A DNA stretch of 64,000 nt, taken from contig NZ_CP059068.1 of the NCBI RefSeq assembly GCF_017798165.1, positions 4,588,001 to 4,652,000 of the forward strand, read 5' to 3'. Source of the DNA: Rhodoferax sp. AJA081-3 (GTDB lineage Bacteria > Pseudomonadota > Gammaproteobacteria > Burkholderiales > Burkholderiaceae_C). The stretch's first letter is position 1; every line of letters begins with the position of its first letter. Shown piece after piece: positions 1 to 9,737 of the stretch. The notes below the pieces were generated by a model. It saw nothing but the letters and a program-made list of their open reading frames with translations, was not told the DNA's origin and did not search any database. A program made the translations under genes and the position numbers.

Positions 1-522
1 CTCGTAAAAGGTCACGTGTTCACCCGAGCTGTAGCTGGATGCCGTGACGGCCAGCGCCTGCATATGGCCCTGGCGTATCAGGTCGGGCAGGCGCTCCAGT
101 GGCACCAGGCGGGTCAGCAGCTCGGCCAGCGGGGCGTTGTCCAGCAGCGAACGGGGTTTGACCCGGCGCCACTTGGCCAGTATCCAGCCCATGGACAGCA
201 GCGTCAGCCATGTGGCACCCGAACGCAGCATGGACAGATGGCCGGTGCGGTAGACCTGGTCGGCGTGGAAGCCGCGCCAGGTTTCGGCGATCAGCCGCAC
301 CGTGGCGTCGAAATTGTCCGAGCCGCAGGCCAGGGCCGAGGCATTGATGGCGCCGGCCGATGTGCCGGTGATGATGGGAAAAGGGTTGGGCTCGTTGCCC
401 GCGCCGCAGGCCAGGCGTATGTCGGCAATGGCCTCCAGCACGCCCACCTGGTAGGCCGCGCGTGCGCCGCCTCCGGTCAACAAAAGCCCTGCGGGGCGCA
501 CGTGGGAGATTGGCTCTGGCAT
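1..522 (-). CDS. patatin-like phospholipase, partial (C-terminus off window)
   Basis: Minus-strand frame open from an ATG at 520-522 to the window edge (174 codons). The N-terminus shows the patatin oxyanion-hole loop (LLLTGGGARAAYQVG) and about 40 residues later the nucleophile elbow GTSAGAINA with the catalytic Ser of the Ser-Asp dyad. The Asp motif would lie outside the window. Such proteins are serine acyl-hydrolases acting on phospholipids. No signal peptide is visible, so it is probably cytoplasmic or peripheral. Divergent from apbC. Confidence 0.85.
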   Translation of the reverse strand, partial: MPEPISHVRPAGLLLTGGGARAAYQVGVLEAIADIRLACGAGNEPNPFPIITGTSAGAINASALACGSDNFDATVRLIAETWRGFHADQVYRTGHLSMLRSGATWLTLLSMGWILAKWRRVKPRSLLDNAPLAELLTRLVPLERLPDLIRQGHMQALAVTASSYSSGEHVTFYE

Positions 523-631
523 ATGCCAACCATTATGGGAGGTGGTGGGTACTTGTAAATGCCCGGTATGCATGGACGCGACGGGGGTTAACCCGAATCG
601 ATAGACTAGGCGCATCTTTTGGAGAAATTGA

Positions 632-1723
632 ATGAGCGTGACAGTGCAAGCGATCCAGGAAGCCATCCAGGGCGTGATCGACCCCAACACCGGCAAAGAT
701 TTTGTGTCCACCAAAGCGGTGAAGAACCTCAGCGTAGCGGGTGGTGACGTGGCCTTTGATGTGGAACTGGGTTACCCCGCCAAGAGCCAGGTTGCCAGCC
801 TGCGGGCTGCGCTGATTGCCGCGGCCAAGGGCGTGGCCGGTGTGGGCAATGTGTCGGTCAATGTAACGACAAACATCGTGGCCCATGCGGTACAGCGCGG
901 TGTGCAACTGCTGCCCGGTGTGAAAAACATCGTGGCCGTGGCATCTGGCAAGGGCGGCGTGGGCAAGAGCACTACCGCCGTCAACATCGCGCTGGCGCTG
1001 GCCGCCGAGGGTGCGCGCGTGGGCCTGCTGGACGCCGACATCTATGGCCCCAGCCTGCCCATGATGATGGGCCTGCAGGGCCGACCTGAATCCGCCGACG
1101 GCAAGACCATGGAGCCGATGGAAAACCATGGCGTGCAGGTCATGTCTATCGGCTTTCTGGTGGATGGTGACCAGGCCATGATCTGGCGCGGCCCCATGGC
1201 CACGCAGGCGCTGGAGCAGCTGCTGCGCCAGACCAACTGGAAAGACCTGGACTACCTGATCGTCGACCTGCCACCCGGCACCGGCGATATCCAGCTCACG
1301 CTCTCCCAGCGCGTGCCCATGACCGGCGCCGTCATCGTTACCACGCCGCAGGACATTGCTCTGCTGGATGCCAAAAAGGGCATCAAGATGTTTGAAAAGG
1401 TGGGCGTGCCGATTTTGGGCATTGTCGAAAACATGGCTGTACACGTGTGCAGCAACTGCGGCCATGTGGAACACATCTTTGGCGCGGACGGCGGCAAGAA
1501 GATGGCGGCGGACTACGCCATGGACTACCTGGGCGCGCTGCCCCTGGCCCTGCAGATTCGCGTGCAGGCCGACAGCGGCCAGCCCACCGTGGTGGCTGAC
1601 CCCGATGGCGAGATCGCCGGCATCTACAAGGCCGTGGCGCGCCAGGTGGCGGTGTCGATTGCGGCCCGCAACAAGGACTTTTCCAGCAAGTTTCCGTCCA
1701 TCACCATCAGCAAGGCGACCTGA
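632..1723 (+). CDS. apbC: Mrp/ApbC family iron-sulfur cluster carrier ATPase
   Basis: 363 residues, the usual length for the family. An N-terminal MIP18/DUF59 domain covers roughly residues 1-85, followed by a MinD/Mrp-type P-loop ATPase with a deviant Walker A GKGGVGKST at about 106-114. A conserved CSNC pair near 273-276 is the expected site for a bridging Fe-S cluster between subunits. It assembles and transfers Fe-S clusters to apoproteins in the cytoplasm. The start is supported by GGAGAA at 621-626. Monocistronic here, and followed by a TAGCCCCCGT-type repeat. Confidence 0.95.
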   Translation: MSVTVQAIQEAIQGVIDPNTGKDFVSTKAVKNLSVAGGDVAFDVELGYPAKSQVASLRAALIAAAKGVAGVGNVSVNVTTNIVAHAVQRGVQLLPGVKNIVAVASGKGGVGKSTTAVNIALALAAEGARVGLLDADIYGPSLPMMMGLQGRPESADGKTMEPMENHGVQVMSIGFLVDGDQAMIWRGPMATQALEQLLRQTNWKDLDYLIVDLPPGTGDIQLTLSQRVPMTGAVIVTTPQDIALLDAKKGIKMFEKVGVPILGIVENMAVHVCSNCGHVEHIFGADGGKKMAADYAMDYLGALPLALQIRVQADSGQPTVVADPDGEIAGIYKAVARQVAVSIAARNKDFSSKFPSITISKAT

Positions 1724-1740
1724 GGCGTAATTGGTGAAAT

Positions 1741-1796
1741 TGGCCTGTAGCCCCCGTCGTATATACCTATGATGCTACCATTGTTGTAGCATTTGC
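1741..1796 (+). repeat. TAGCCCCCGT-type intergenic repeat with hairpin, copy 1
   Basis: TGTAGCCCCCGT box followed after about 17 bases by the small hairpin tgctac/gtagca. It lies in the convergent gap between apbC and the downstream minus-strand gene. The same box-plus-hairpin layout recurs near 6.2, 15.1, 21.8, 36.1, 47.6 and 61.4 kb. Confidence 0.75.
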
Positions 1797-1805
1797 CATG
1801 CGGGG

Positions 1806-2411
1806 CTAACGGAAGGGTGACAGCTCGGTGCGCTCGTAGTCGCCAGGATCATCCGCATCGCGGCGGCGTGTGGTCGCGGGGGCGGCGGCTGGTGCAGGGG
1901 CAGCATCCTTGGGCGGCCGTTTTCTTTGGCGCCGGTCCAGTATGGATGGGGGTTCTTCTTCCACCGGTTCGGGTGCAGCGTCGTGGGCCCAGACCACGGG
2001 TGGCGGCAGCACGGTAAACGGGCAGCCACACTCGGGTGAAAAGCGCCAGCTGATGGTGCACTTCTGGGCGTGGTCCACCATGGGTTCAAACCGGTCCAGA
2101 CCCCGCAGCAATTGCAGCTCCAGTGCGCGGGCGTAGCGCATCAGCAGCTCATGCCATTGCACCACCACCAGTTGGATATGCAGTTCTTCCCCGCGCGGGC
2201 CATTGGGGACCGTGTTGGCCTCACAGGTCAGCCACTCCGAGGGGATGCCGTGGCGGCGCAGCGTATCTTTGAACACCACGCGGACCAACTCGCGCTGGAT
2301 GTCGGCGTGGGGCTTGATGCTGGGGGAGGGGGCTGCAGGGGGGACGGAGTGTGGGGTGAGCCGCGAATCGGCAGCGTCGGTGGGGACGCTGTGTCTGAAA
2401 AAATTGAACAT
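1806..2411 (-). CDS. hypothetical protein with Pro/Ala-rich charged tail
   Basis: 201 residues, function not recognised. The start at 2411 is well supported by AAGGAGG about eight bases upstream. The central part (about 35-130) is globular, with two Cys in SPECGCPF and a conserved-looking segment LVVVQWHELLMRYARALELQ. The last 70 residues are rich in Pro, Ala, Arg and Glu and look disordered. No signal peptide or membrane segment. Codon usage matches the neighbours, so it is probably a real lineage-specific cytoplasmic protein. Confidence 0.75.
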   Translation of the reverse strand: MFNFFRHSVPTDAADSRLTPHSVPPAAPSPSIKPHADIQRELVRVVFKDTLRRHGIPSEWLTCEANTVPNGPRGEELHIQLVVVQWHELLMRYARALELQLLRGLDRFEPMVDHAQKCTISWRFSPECGCPFTVLPPPVVWAHDAAPEPVEEEPPSILDRRQRKRPPKDAAPAPAAAPATTRRRDADDPGDYERTELSPFR

Positions 2412-2477
2412 CCGCGTTCCTCCTTGACCTTATACCCTCCACTGTAGCGGATTGACCCGCGTTGGAAAAGCCCAAAA

Positions 2478-3074
2478 CTAGGGTTGCGGCGCATATTTCT
2501 TGCCGGTGATGGGGATCACAATCCGGTCTTCCTGGGCCCGGTTGGGCAGCATCTTGAACAGGGCAAAGGCACTGATCAGCAGAACCACCACGACCAGGGC
2601 CAGCACCAGCCGGTTCGCGCTGCGTTGCTGACGGTCCTCGGCACCCAGGCCGTCCAGCACGGCGCGTACCTTGCGCAGTGCAATTTTCTCGGCTGCGCGG
2701 TGCTCGCGGGCCCGTTGCGCGTGGGGGTCGTGCACCTCGACCAAACCGACCACATTGCCAAAGGGATCCACAAAGGTGGCGGTGGGTGGGTTGTGGGTGT
2801 CCGCCAGCACCGGGGGCGTCTGCGGGTGTATGCCCAGGGCCTGCAGGCGCTCCAGTTCCTGGCCCAGGCTGTCCACACCCCAGTAGGCCAGCACGCCGCG
2901 GTGCGCCGGTTGGACGGGGTCTTCCACCAGCTCCAGCCAGGAGCCGTCCACGCCATACCGCAACACACCACCGCTGACGGGGTAGGGCAACACATCCAGC
3001 CACTGGCTGTACCAGTGCTCGGCCTGGGCAAGGTCTCCAACCGTGTAGCGCACCGTGCGCAGGGCTTCAATCAT
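2478..3074 (-). CDS. VOC-family (glyoxalase-like) protein with C-terminal membrane anchor
   Basis: 198 residues. About residues 1-115 form one vicinal-oxygen-chelate domain, with the typical ending FVDPFGNVVGLVEVH carrying a metal-ligand-like Glu. A basic linker follows, then a single hydrophobic helix (LVLALVVVVLLISAFALF) near 155-175 and a short tail. A VOC domain tethered to the membrane by its C-terminus is uncommon. The metal site looks incomplete, so a binding rather than catalytic role is possible. Substrate cannot be inferred. Confidence 0.75.
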   Translation of the reverse strand: MIEALRTVRYTVGDLAQAEHWYSQWLDVLPYPVSGGVLRYGVDGSWLELVEDPVQPAHRGVLAYWGVDSLGQELERLQALGIHPQTPPVLADTHNPPTATFVDPFGNVVGLVEVHDPHAQRAREHRAAEKIALRKVRAVLDGLGAEDRQQRSANRLVLALVVVVLLISAFALFKMLPNRAQEDRIVIPITGKKYAPQP

Positions 3075-3101
3075 GGTCTGACACTCCTTAACTGGGCTGG
3101 T

Positions 3102-3593
3102 TTACTTGGGCATCTTGGTGATCTGCACGCTGGTAATTTTCCACACACCGTTGGTGCGCACATACACATCGATGTAGCGGTAATGCGAGTCAAAGGCCTT
3201 GCCGTCATAACTGCCGGTCATGCGGGTGCGCCCGCTGAGCAGGGCCGTGTCGCCATACAAGCGCACCTCAAAGTCTTCTACCGTGTAGGGGTTGATCGTC
3301 AGCTTGGGGGACAACAGGCCGTCTACAAACGAGGCCTTGGTCTCGATGTCGGCACCCCCGTCGATCTGGCGAAAGTCCTCGGTCATATTGGCTTCTATGC
3401 CCACTTTGTCCTTGCGCACAATGGCCTGGTCCCAGGCATGGGCCTGTCGGGTCAGCTGGGCGATGTCGGCGGCGCGGCTGGTGCTGGAAGCGGGGTGGTC
3501 AGCGGTCGCCATGCCGCTGCAGCCTGCCAGGCACAGCAGTGCCAGCAGGCTGGCGGCTGTGGCCAGGCGTAGTATCGTTTTCATGGTGTTCAT
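3102..3593 (-). CDS. NTF2-like/DUF4440 lipoprotein
   Basis: About 163 residues from the ATG at 3593; an upstream in-frame ATG at 3641 would add 16 residues that break the signal sequence. The N-terminus is a lipoprotein signal with lipobox L-A-G-C near residue 25. The rest resembles the DUF4440/SnoaL-like NTF2 fold: an acidic EANMTEDFRQIDGG segment, then strands ending KITSVQITKMPK. These domains often bind small hydrophobic ligands; no catalytic assignment is possible. Divergent from the FtsX permease. Confidence 0.75.
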   Translation of the reverse strand: MNTMKTILRLATAASLLALLCLAGCSGMATADHPASSTSRAADIAQLTRQAHAWDQAIVRKDKVGIEANMTEDFRQIDGGADIETKASFVDGLLSPKLTINPYTVEDFEVRLYGDTALLSGRTRMTGSYDGKAFDSHYRYIDVYVRTNGVWKITSVQITKMPK

Positions 3594-3687
3594 GGACTCA
3601 CAGGTTTGCAAAGGGGCACAGCATAACGACTGGCAGCCCATGTCCCCTTAGCCGATGCTTGGGGCCGAGATGCGCTAAGGTAGCGCC

Positions 3688-6216
3688 ATGACTATTTCAT
3701 TTTGGACTCTGGGCTGGCGCACCCTGTGGCGGGACCTGCGCTCTGGTGACTTGCGGCTGTTGATCGTGGCCGTGACCCTGGCGGTAGCCGCCCTGACCGC
3801 GGTGGGGTTCTTTGCTGACAGGCTCAAAGGCGGTTTGCAGCGTGATGCACGCCAGCTGCTGGGCGGTGATGCCGTCATCTCCAGCGACAACCCGACGCCT
3901 GCGGCCTTTGTCGACAAGGCCCGCAGCCTGGGCCTGAATGTGGTGACCAGCCTGGGCTTCCCCACCATGGCCCGCGCCGCGGAAGAGCAGGGCGGCGCTG
4001 CCAAACTGGTGGCGCTGAAAGTGGTGGAGCCGGGCTACCCCCTGCGGGGCAGCCTGCGGGTGGCCAGCGCGCCCGATGCGCCCAGCGCCGCCACCCGGGC
4101 CATTCCCGCGCCAGGGCAGGCCTGGGTGGATGTGGCCTTAATGGAGGCCCTGGGCCTCAAGATGGGTGACCCGCTGCTGCTGGGTGATGCCCGCCTGACC
4201 GTGCACACCATCATTGCTATCGAGCCCGACCGGGGCGGTGGTTTCATGAACTTCGCCCCCCGGGTCATGATCAACACCGCCGACATTGCCGCCACCAAAC
4301 TGATACAGCCCGCCAGCCGTCTGAACTACCGCATGGCCGTGGCCGGAGACGAAAAACCCGTGCAGACCTTTGTGACCTGGGCAGATGCCCAGGTTAAACA
4401 ATCCAGCGCCAACGGCCTGCGTGGCCTGCGGGTCGAATCATTGCAGGCCGGGCGGCCTGAGATGAGCCAGACCCTGGACCGGGCCGACAAGTTCCTGAGC
4501 CTGGTTGCTTTGCTCGCGGCGCTGCTAAGCGCGGTGGCCGTGGCCCTGTCGGCCCGCGCCTTTGCCGCCAACCATTTGGACGACTGCGCCATGTTGCGGG
4601 TGCTGGGCCTGCGCCAGCGCACCATTGCCGCGGCCTATACGTTTGAGTTTGCGCTGGTGGGTGCTTTTGCCAGCGCCCTGGGTGTGTTGGTGGGTTACGG
4701 CGTGCACTACCTGTTTGTGGCCTTGCTGGCAGGCCTGGTGGATGCTGCGCTGCCAGCGGCCACCTTCTGGCCGGTGTTGCTGGGCATGGGCATGGGCCTG
4801 ACCCTGCTGTTTGCCTTTGGCCTGCCGCCCGTCTTGCAACTGGCCCAGGTGCCACCGCTGCGCGTGATACGCCGCGATGTGGGCAACCTGCGCCCGGCCT
4901 CGCTGGGGGTTTTGGCGGTGGGTGTGCTGGGTTTTGCGGCCCTGTTGCTGGCTGCCAGCAGTGATTTGACGCTGGGCATGATTGCCGTGGGCGGTTTTGG
5001 TGGGGCGGTGCTGGTGTTCGCAGCCCTGAGCTGGGTAGCGGTCAAGGTGCTGCGCCGCAGCGTCAACGAGGCCACGGCCCCGCGCTGGCTGGTGCTGGCC
5101 ACGCGCCAGGTGTCGGCCCGCCCGGCCTACACCGTGGTGCAGGTCAGCGCGCTGGCCGTGGGCCTGCTGGCCCTGGTGCTTTTGGTGCTGCTGCGGACCG
5201 ACCTGATCAGCAGCTGGCGCAAGGCCACACCACCCGATGCACCCAACCGTTTTGTCATCAACGTGATGCCAGACCAGTCGGACGGCTTCCAGAAAATGCT
5301 CAAGGACGCGGGTGTGCAGCGTTACGACTGGTACCCCATGATCCGCGGCCGCCTGGTCGCCGTGAACGGCCGCGCCGTCACACCCGATGACTACACCGAA
5401 GACCGTGCCAAACGCCTGGTGGACCGCGAGTTCAATGTCTCGTTCAATGCCACGTTGCCCCCGCAAAACGAGGTCGTGGGCGGCCAATGGACAACGGAGG
5501 AAGCCGGTGCCATCAGCGTGGAAGACGGCATTGCCACCACGCTCAAGCTCAAGCTGGGTGATGTGCTGCGCTTTGACATCGGCGGGCAACAGACCGAATC
5601 CAAAATCACCTCGCTGCGCAAGGTGGACTGGGGCAGCATGCGGGCCAACTTCTTTGTGATCTACCCCGTCAGCAACCTGGACAACGTGCCCACCACCTAC
5701 ATGGGCGCCTTCAAGGCGCCGCCGACCAAGGGCTTCGACAACGCCTTGGTGCGCCAATTCCCCAATGTGACCAATGTGGACATGACCAGCACCATTGCCC
5801 AGGTGCAGCGGGTGCTGGACCAGGTGATCCGTGCCGTTGAGTTTTTGTTTGGCTTCACGCTGGCGGCGGGGTTGGTTGTGCTGTTTGCTGCGGTGACCGC
5901 CACACGCGAGGAGCGTGCCCGTGAATACGCCATCATGCGCGCCGTGGGCGCCAAGGGCAGCCTGCTGCGCCAGGTGCAGCGTGCCGAACTGGCCGGTGTG
6001 GGCCTGCTGGCCGGTGTGCTGGCGTCTGTGGTGGCCGGGGGTGTCGGTTGGGCGCTGGCGCGTTTTGTGTTCGAGTTTGACTGGACCGTGTCGCTGTGGG
6101 TGCCGGTGTTTGGCGGACTGGCCGGTGCGGTGCTGGCGCTGGCGGCCGGCTGGTGGGGCCTGCGTGAGGTGCTGAACCGCCCCGTGGTGGAAACGCTGCG
6201 CCGGGCGGCGACCTGA
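3688..6216 (+). CDS. FtsX-family ABC transporter permease (YbbP-like)
   Basis: 842 residues. Layout is typical of YbbP-like permeases: an N-terminal helix, a large periplasmic domain, three helices (about 270-410), more helices, a second periplasmic domain (about 500-690) and a final FtsX module with TATREERAREYAIMRAVGAK near 745. Family members extract lipids or lipoproteins or act as mechanotransmitters with a separate ATPase (YbbA/LolD type). No ATPase gene lies beside it here, which is unusual because the partner is normally adjacent. Confidence 0.88.
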   Translation: MTISFWTLGWRTLWRDLRSGDLRLLIVAVTLAVAALTAVGFFADRLKGGLQRDARQLLGGDAVISSDNPTPAAFVDKARSLGLNVVTSLGFPTMARAAEEQGGAAKLVALKVVEPGYPLRGSLRVASAPDAPSAATRAIPAPGQAWVDVALMEALGLKMGDPLLLGDARLTVHTIIAIEPDRGGGFMNFAPRVMINTADIAATKLIQPASRLNYRMAVAGDEKPVQTFVTWADAQVKQSSANGLRGLRVESLQAGRPEMSQTLDRADKFLSLVALLAALLSAVAVALSARAFAANHLDDCAMLRVLGLRQRTIAAAYTFEFALVGAFASALGVLVGYGVHYLFVALLAGLVDAALPAATFWPVLLGMGMGLTLLFAFGLPPVLQLAQVPPLRVIRRDVGNLRPASLGVLAVGVLGFAALLLAASSDLTLGMIAVGGFGGAVLVFAALSWVAVKVLRRSVNEATAPRWLVLATRQVSARPAYTVVQVSALAVGLLALVLLVLLRTDLISSWRKATPPDAPNRFVINVMPDQSDGFQKMLKDAGVQRYDWYPMIRGRLVAVNGRAVTPDDYTEDRAKRLVDREFNVSFNATLPPQNEVVGGQWTTEEAGAISVEDGIATTLKLKLGDVLRFDIGGQQTESKITSLRKVDWGSMRANFFVIYPVSNLDNVPTTYMGAFKAPPTKGFDNALVRQFPNVTNVDMTSTIAQVQRVLDQVIRAVEFLFGFTLAAGLVVLFAAVTATREERAREYAIMRAVGAKGSLLRQVQRAELAGVGLLAGVLASVVAGGVGWALARFVFEFDWTVSLWVPVFGGLAGAVLALAAGWWGLREVLNRPVVETLRRAAT

Positions 6217-6225
6217 GGTTTTTGT

Positions 6226-6280
6226 ATTTGCTATTTGTTTGATAGCGATATAACTATATTTTACGGGGGCTAGAGGCGCT
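6226..6280 (-). repeat. TAGCCCCCGT-type intergenic repeat, copy 2 (reverse orientation)
   Basis: Hairpin gctatttgtttgatagc followed by ACGGGGGCTAGAG, that is, the box read on the minus strand. Placed directly after the permease stop. Confidence 0.75.
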
Positions 6281-6425
6281 TTTTGCTTATAAGCCTCTGG
6301 CGCCATGCATCCAAGCACGAGCGTGTTGTACCCGTGGTGTCTGTCACACCCGTGTGGTGGTACAAACAGCCGGGAAGGGGTATCCTGACTGCAGCGCAAT
6401 TTTTTGCGCAGGGGCTGGGGTTCGC

Positions 6426-8111
6426 ATGGCACAACCACATTCATCGGGCTTGGGGCTGAGGAAGGCGGCTTCCATACGGGCGCATCTGCTGGTTTTGGTA
6501 CTGGCGCTGGCCGTGCCGCTGGTGGCCGCTATCGGGCTGGAGATCGTAGGGCAGATGCAGCAGGCCGTGGCCCACACCAAGAGTGCGCTGCGCACGCTGG
6601 CCAAGACCATGGCCAGCAACACCGGGGGCAAGATCGCCAATGCCAGCCGCACGCTGGAACGCCTGGCGCTGCGCCCCATGGTGCAGGCGCTGGACCCGAA
6701 AAACTGCGACCCTATCCTGGCCGATCTGGTCAATCTGAACCCCGACTACGCCAACGCCGTCTACACCAACCTTGAAGGTGTGGTGGTCTGCTCGGCCGTA
6801 TCGCAGCCTGGCGGCAAGCTGGTCAACATCGGCAACACCCCCTGGTTCAAGCGCCTGTTGGACAACCGCCGCTTCACCGTGGGCGAGCCATTCTTGGGAC
6901 CCATCACTGGAAAGTGGGTGTCGGTGTTGGCAACGCCCATCTGGAACGCCCAACACGAAATGGTGGGCTCGGTGCAGCTGCCCATTGAACTCAAAGCCTT
7001 TGACCCCAACATCCCCGCAGACGACCTGCCCCAGGGCAGCCGTTACGGCTTTTTCCAGGACGACGGCATCATGGTCTGGCGCAACCTGGACCCTGAGGGG
7101 GTGATTGGCACGCGCCCTGACGCCGAGGCCGCCCGAAAAATCGTGGCGCTGCGGGATGGCGAGTTCGAAAGCTTGGCCGTGGATGGAGTGGTGCGGTATT
7201 TTTCTGTGGTGCCCATGCCCGAGGTGGGTTGGGTGGCCTTTGTCGGGGTGCCGACCGACCGGGTGTATGCGGCAGCCAAACAGCGCGCTTTGGCAACGGC
7301 GGCGGTTGCACTTTTGGCATTGGTCGTGCTGGTGCTGCTGGCGCTGGCCATGGCCCGGCGCATCAGCGAGCCCATCGTGGCCTTGGTCCAGACGGCGCGG
7401 GCCGTGCAGGGCGGCAACCGCCTGGCACGCGCGGCCAGCCAGGGACCCTGCGAAGTGGCCGAAGTGGCCAATGCCTTCAACGCCATGACCGATGGCTTGC
7501 AGGCATCGGCCCGGGCGCTGGAGGCCGAGGTGGCCGAGCGCAAACAGGTGGAGGCCCAGGTGCGGGAGGTGGCCTTCCACGACCCCCTGACCCATCTTCC
7601 CAATCGCCTGTTGCTCAATGACCGCTTGAGCCAGGCCCTGGCGGCCAGTGCCCGCGGTGGTGTGTACTGCGCACTGATGTTTCTGGATCTGGACCACTTC
7701 AAGCCGCTCAACGACGCACATGGCCACGAGGTGGGTGACCTGTTGCTGATAGAAGTGGCCGCACGTCTGAGCAGTTGTGTGCGCCAGGCCGATACGGTGG
7801 CCCGTTTTGGCGGGGACGAATTTGTGGTGGTTTTGAGTGATTTGCACGCAGACCCCGTTATTGCCCATGCGCAAGCCCAGGCGGTGGCAGAAAAAGTGCG
7901 CGCGCTGCTGGCAGCCCCCTACCTGATGACCGTTGTGCACGCTGGCCAGCCTGACGTGCTGGTGCAGCACCAGTGCAGTGCCAGCATTGGTGTGGCCCTG
8001 TTTGCAGGGCCACAGGCCAGCACGGCCGACATTCTCAAATGGGCCGATGCGGCCATGTACCAGGCCAAGAAGGCCGGGGGCAATACGGTTTGTTTTGCTA
8101 CGCCCTCTTGA
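6426..8111 (+). CDS. membrane diguanylate cyclase (Cache-HAMP-GGDEF)
   Basis: 561 residues from the ATG at 6426; an upstream in-frame start at 6354 lacks a ribosome site and would precede the signal anchor. One membrane helix sits at about 20-45, then a Cache-like extracellular sensor (about 45-275), a second helix, HAMP and a GGDEF domain. The active motif is intact (RFGGDEF at about 460-466). RQAD five residues upstream matches the RxxD product-inhibition site, so it should make c-di-GMP with feedback control. Converges with the sensor kinase gene, only six bases apart. Confidence 0.92.
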   Translation: MAQPHSSGLGLRKAASIRAHLLVLVLALAVPLVAAIGLEIVGQMQQAVAHTKSALRTLAKTMASNTGGKIANASRTLERLALRPMVQALDPKNCDPILADLVNLNPDYANAVYTNLEGVVVCSAVSQPGGKLVNIGNTPWFKRLLDNRRFTVGEPFLGPITGKWVSVLATPIWNAQHEMVGSVQLPIELKAFDPNIPADDLPQGSRYGFFQDDGIMVWRNLDPEGVIGTRPDAEAARKIVALRDGEFESLAVDGVVRYFSVVPMPEVGWVAFVGVPTDRVYAAAKQRALATAAVALLALVVLVLLALAMARRISEPIVALVQTARAVQGGNRLARAASQGPCEVAEVANAFNAMTDGLQASARALEAEVAERKQVEAQVREVAFHDPLTHLPNRLLLNDRLSQALAASARGGVYCALMFLDLDHFKPLNDAHGHEVGDLLLIEVAARLSSCVRQADTVARFGGDEFVVVLSDLHADPVIAHAQAQAVAEKVRALLAAPYLMTVVHAGQPDVLVQHQCSASIGVALFAGPQASTADILKWADAAMYQAKKAGGNTVCFATPS

Positions 8112-8117
8112 ACCGCT

Positions 8118-9737
8118 CTACACAGACAGTTGGGGCGCACAGCGCGGCAGCGTCAGCGTAAAGGTGGTGCCGGTCTCTTGGCTGCTGTGCAGTTCGATCT
8201 TTCCGCCCATGATGCCGGTGACGATGTTGTAGACAATATTCATCCCCAGGCCCGATCCGCCTTGCCCCAGCTTGGTGGTGAAAAAGGGATCAAACACCCG
8301 GGCCTGGTGCTGCGCAGGAATGCCAATACCATCGTCGCTAAAGGCAATCTCCACCCGTTCGTCGTCCAGGGGCCGGCAACTCAGTCGCATGGTGCCGCTG
8401 CTGCGCCCTTCAAAGCCGTGGGCCAGCGCATTGCTGATGAAGTTGGTGACGACCTGGCCCAGCGGCCCGGGGTAACTGTCCATGGTGATGCCCTCGGCCA
8501 GCGCGCATTGCATGGCATAGGGCTTTTTCTTGTACATGGGCTCCAGCGTGATCAGGATCTCGGACAGGTTCTGAGCCAGGTCGAAGTGACGGCGCAGGTT
8601 GCTGGAGCGGTCCACGGCCACCCGTTTGAAACTGCCTATCAGCTCTGCAGCCCGGTCCAGGTTGCGCACCAGAATGTCGGCCCCTTCGGCACTGTCGTTC
8701 AGGGTGCGCTCCAGCGTGGAGCGGCGCATATTGCCTTCCTGCATATCCTTCAGCAGGCTTCGGGCTTGGTCCTTCATGGCGCTGGCCACGGTCACACAGT
8801 TGCCAATGGGCGTATTCAACTCATGGGCCACACCGGCCACCAGGGAGCCCAGGGCCGCCATCTTTTCCGAGCGGTGCAACTCGGTCTGCATGTTCTTGAT
8901 GGTGGCCAGCGTGGTCTCCAGCTCCTGGTTGGCCTGCTCCAGCTTGAGCGTGCGCCGCTGCACACGTTGCTCCAGCTGGAACTCGCGTTCTTCCAGCACG
9001 TCCATCATCTTGTTGAAGGCGATGCTCATCTCTGCAATGTCGCGCGGCCCTTCCGGCTTGGCACGCATGTTGGACTCGCCGTTCTCGGCGCGGTGCATCA
9101 GTTGGGAGAGGTCCACCAGGGGGCGCATCAGTTGCCCCGTGGCCCGCTGGATCAGCCACAGCAGCAGGCTGGCAAAGGCCAGTGTTACCAGCAGGTTGCC
9201 GACAAACAAGGAGAAGACCAGGCGGTTCAGGCTGCCCTTGCCCACCACCACCTGCACACTGCCCAACAGCGTTTGTTTTGGCTCATCCACCTCGAAGGGG
9301 GAGTTTTGCGATGGTTCACTGTGCACCGGCACCGCAAAGTACAACTCTTCGCCAGTTTCCCACTGCGCTGGTGTGGGTGTGGAGTCACCCTGGGGCAGGG
9401 TTCGCGCCTGTGCGGGGGTGTTGCCCTTGACCTGGCTGGCCAGGACCTTGCCATTGGCGTCCAGAATGCGGACCTGCAACACATCGGGAAAGGCCAATGT
9501 GGTTTTGAGTGCAGTCTCGGCGTTGTCGGCCGAGTGGTAGAGCAGGGCCAGTGTGCTTTGGCCCGCGAGGTTTTGCGCGATCTGCTGGCCCTGCTCTATC
9601 AGGTAGGACTTCATCCGCCGGCTGGCTTCATACGACGTAGTCAACGAAGAAAACAGCGCCAGACCAAAAATTGCCACGCTGACGATGGTGGTCAGCTGTC
9701 GGCTGAAGCGCATGCGGCTGACGGTGCTGAACGGCAT
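8118..9737 (-). CDS. membrane sensor histidine kinase
   Basis: About 539 residues; starts at 9758 (GTG) or 9713 are also possible and none has a strong ribosome site. There is an N-terminal membrane helix, a periplasmic region (about 45-190), a second helix, HAMP, a long coiled coil of the QLEQRVQRRTLKLEQANQEL type, then HisKA with phospho-acceptor HELNTP near 305. The HATPase domain has intact N, G1 (DDGIGI), F (FDPFFTTK) and G2 (GGSGLGM) boxes. No response regulator gene is adjacent. The signal is unknown. Confidence 0.9.
   Translation of the reverse strand: MPFSTVSRMRFSRQLTTIVSVAIFGLALFSSLTTSYEASRRMKSYLIEQGQQIAQNLAGQSTLALLYHSADNAETALKTTLAFPDVLQVRILDANGKVLASQVKGNTPAQARTLPQGDSTPTPAQWETGEELYFAVPVHSEPSQNSPFEVDEPKQTLLGSVQVVVGKGSLNRLVFSLFVGNLLVTLAFASLLLWLIQRATGQLMRPLVDLSQLMHRAENGESNMRAKPEGPRDIAEMSIAFNKMMDVLEEREFQLEQRVQRRTLKLEQANQELETTLATIKNMQTELHRSEKMAALGSLVAGVAHELNTPIGNCVTVASAMKDQARSLLKDMQEGNMRRSTLERTLNDSAEGADILVRNLDRAAELIGSFKRVAVDRSSNLRRHFDLAQNLSEILITLEPMYKKKPYAMQCALAEGITMDSYPGPLGQVVTNFISNALAHGFEGRSSGTMRLSCRPLDDERVEIAFSDDGIGIPAQHQARVFDPFFTTKLGQGGSGLGMNIVYNIVTGIMGGKIELHSSQETGTTFTLTLPRCAPQLSV

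Noticed and set aside
4525..6444. 639-codon open frame antisense to the FtsX permease gene
   Set aside because: His/Gln/Arg-rich translation with no motifs; it mirrors the codon bias of the real gene on the other strand.
6441..7970. 509-codon open frame antisense to the Cache-HAMP-GGDEF gene
   Set aside because: No motifs and typical shadow composition; the plus-strand gene has an intact GGDEF domain.
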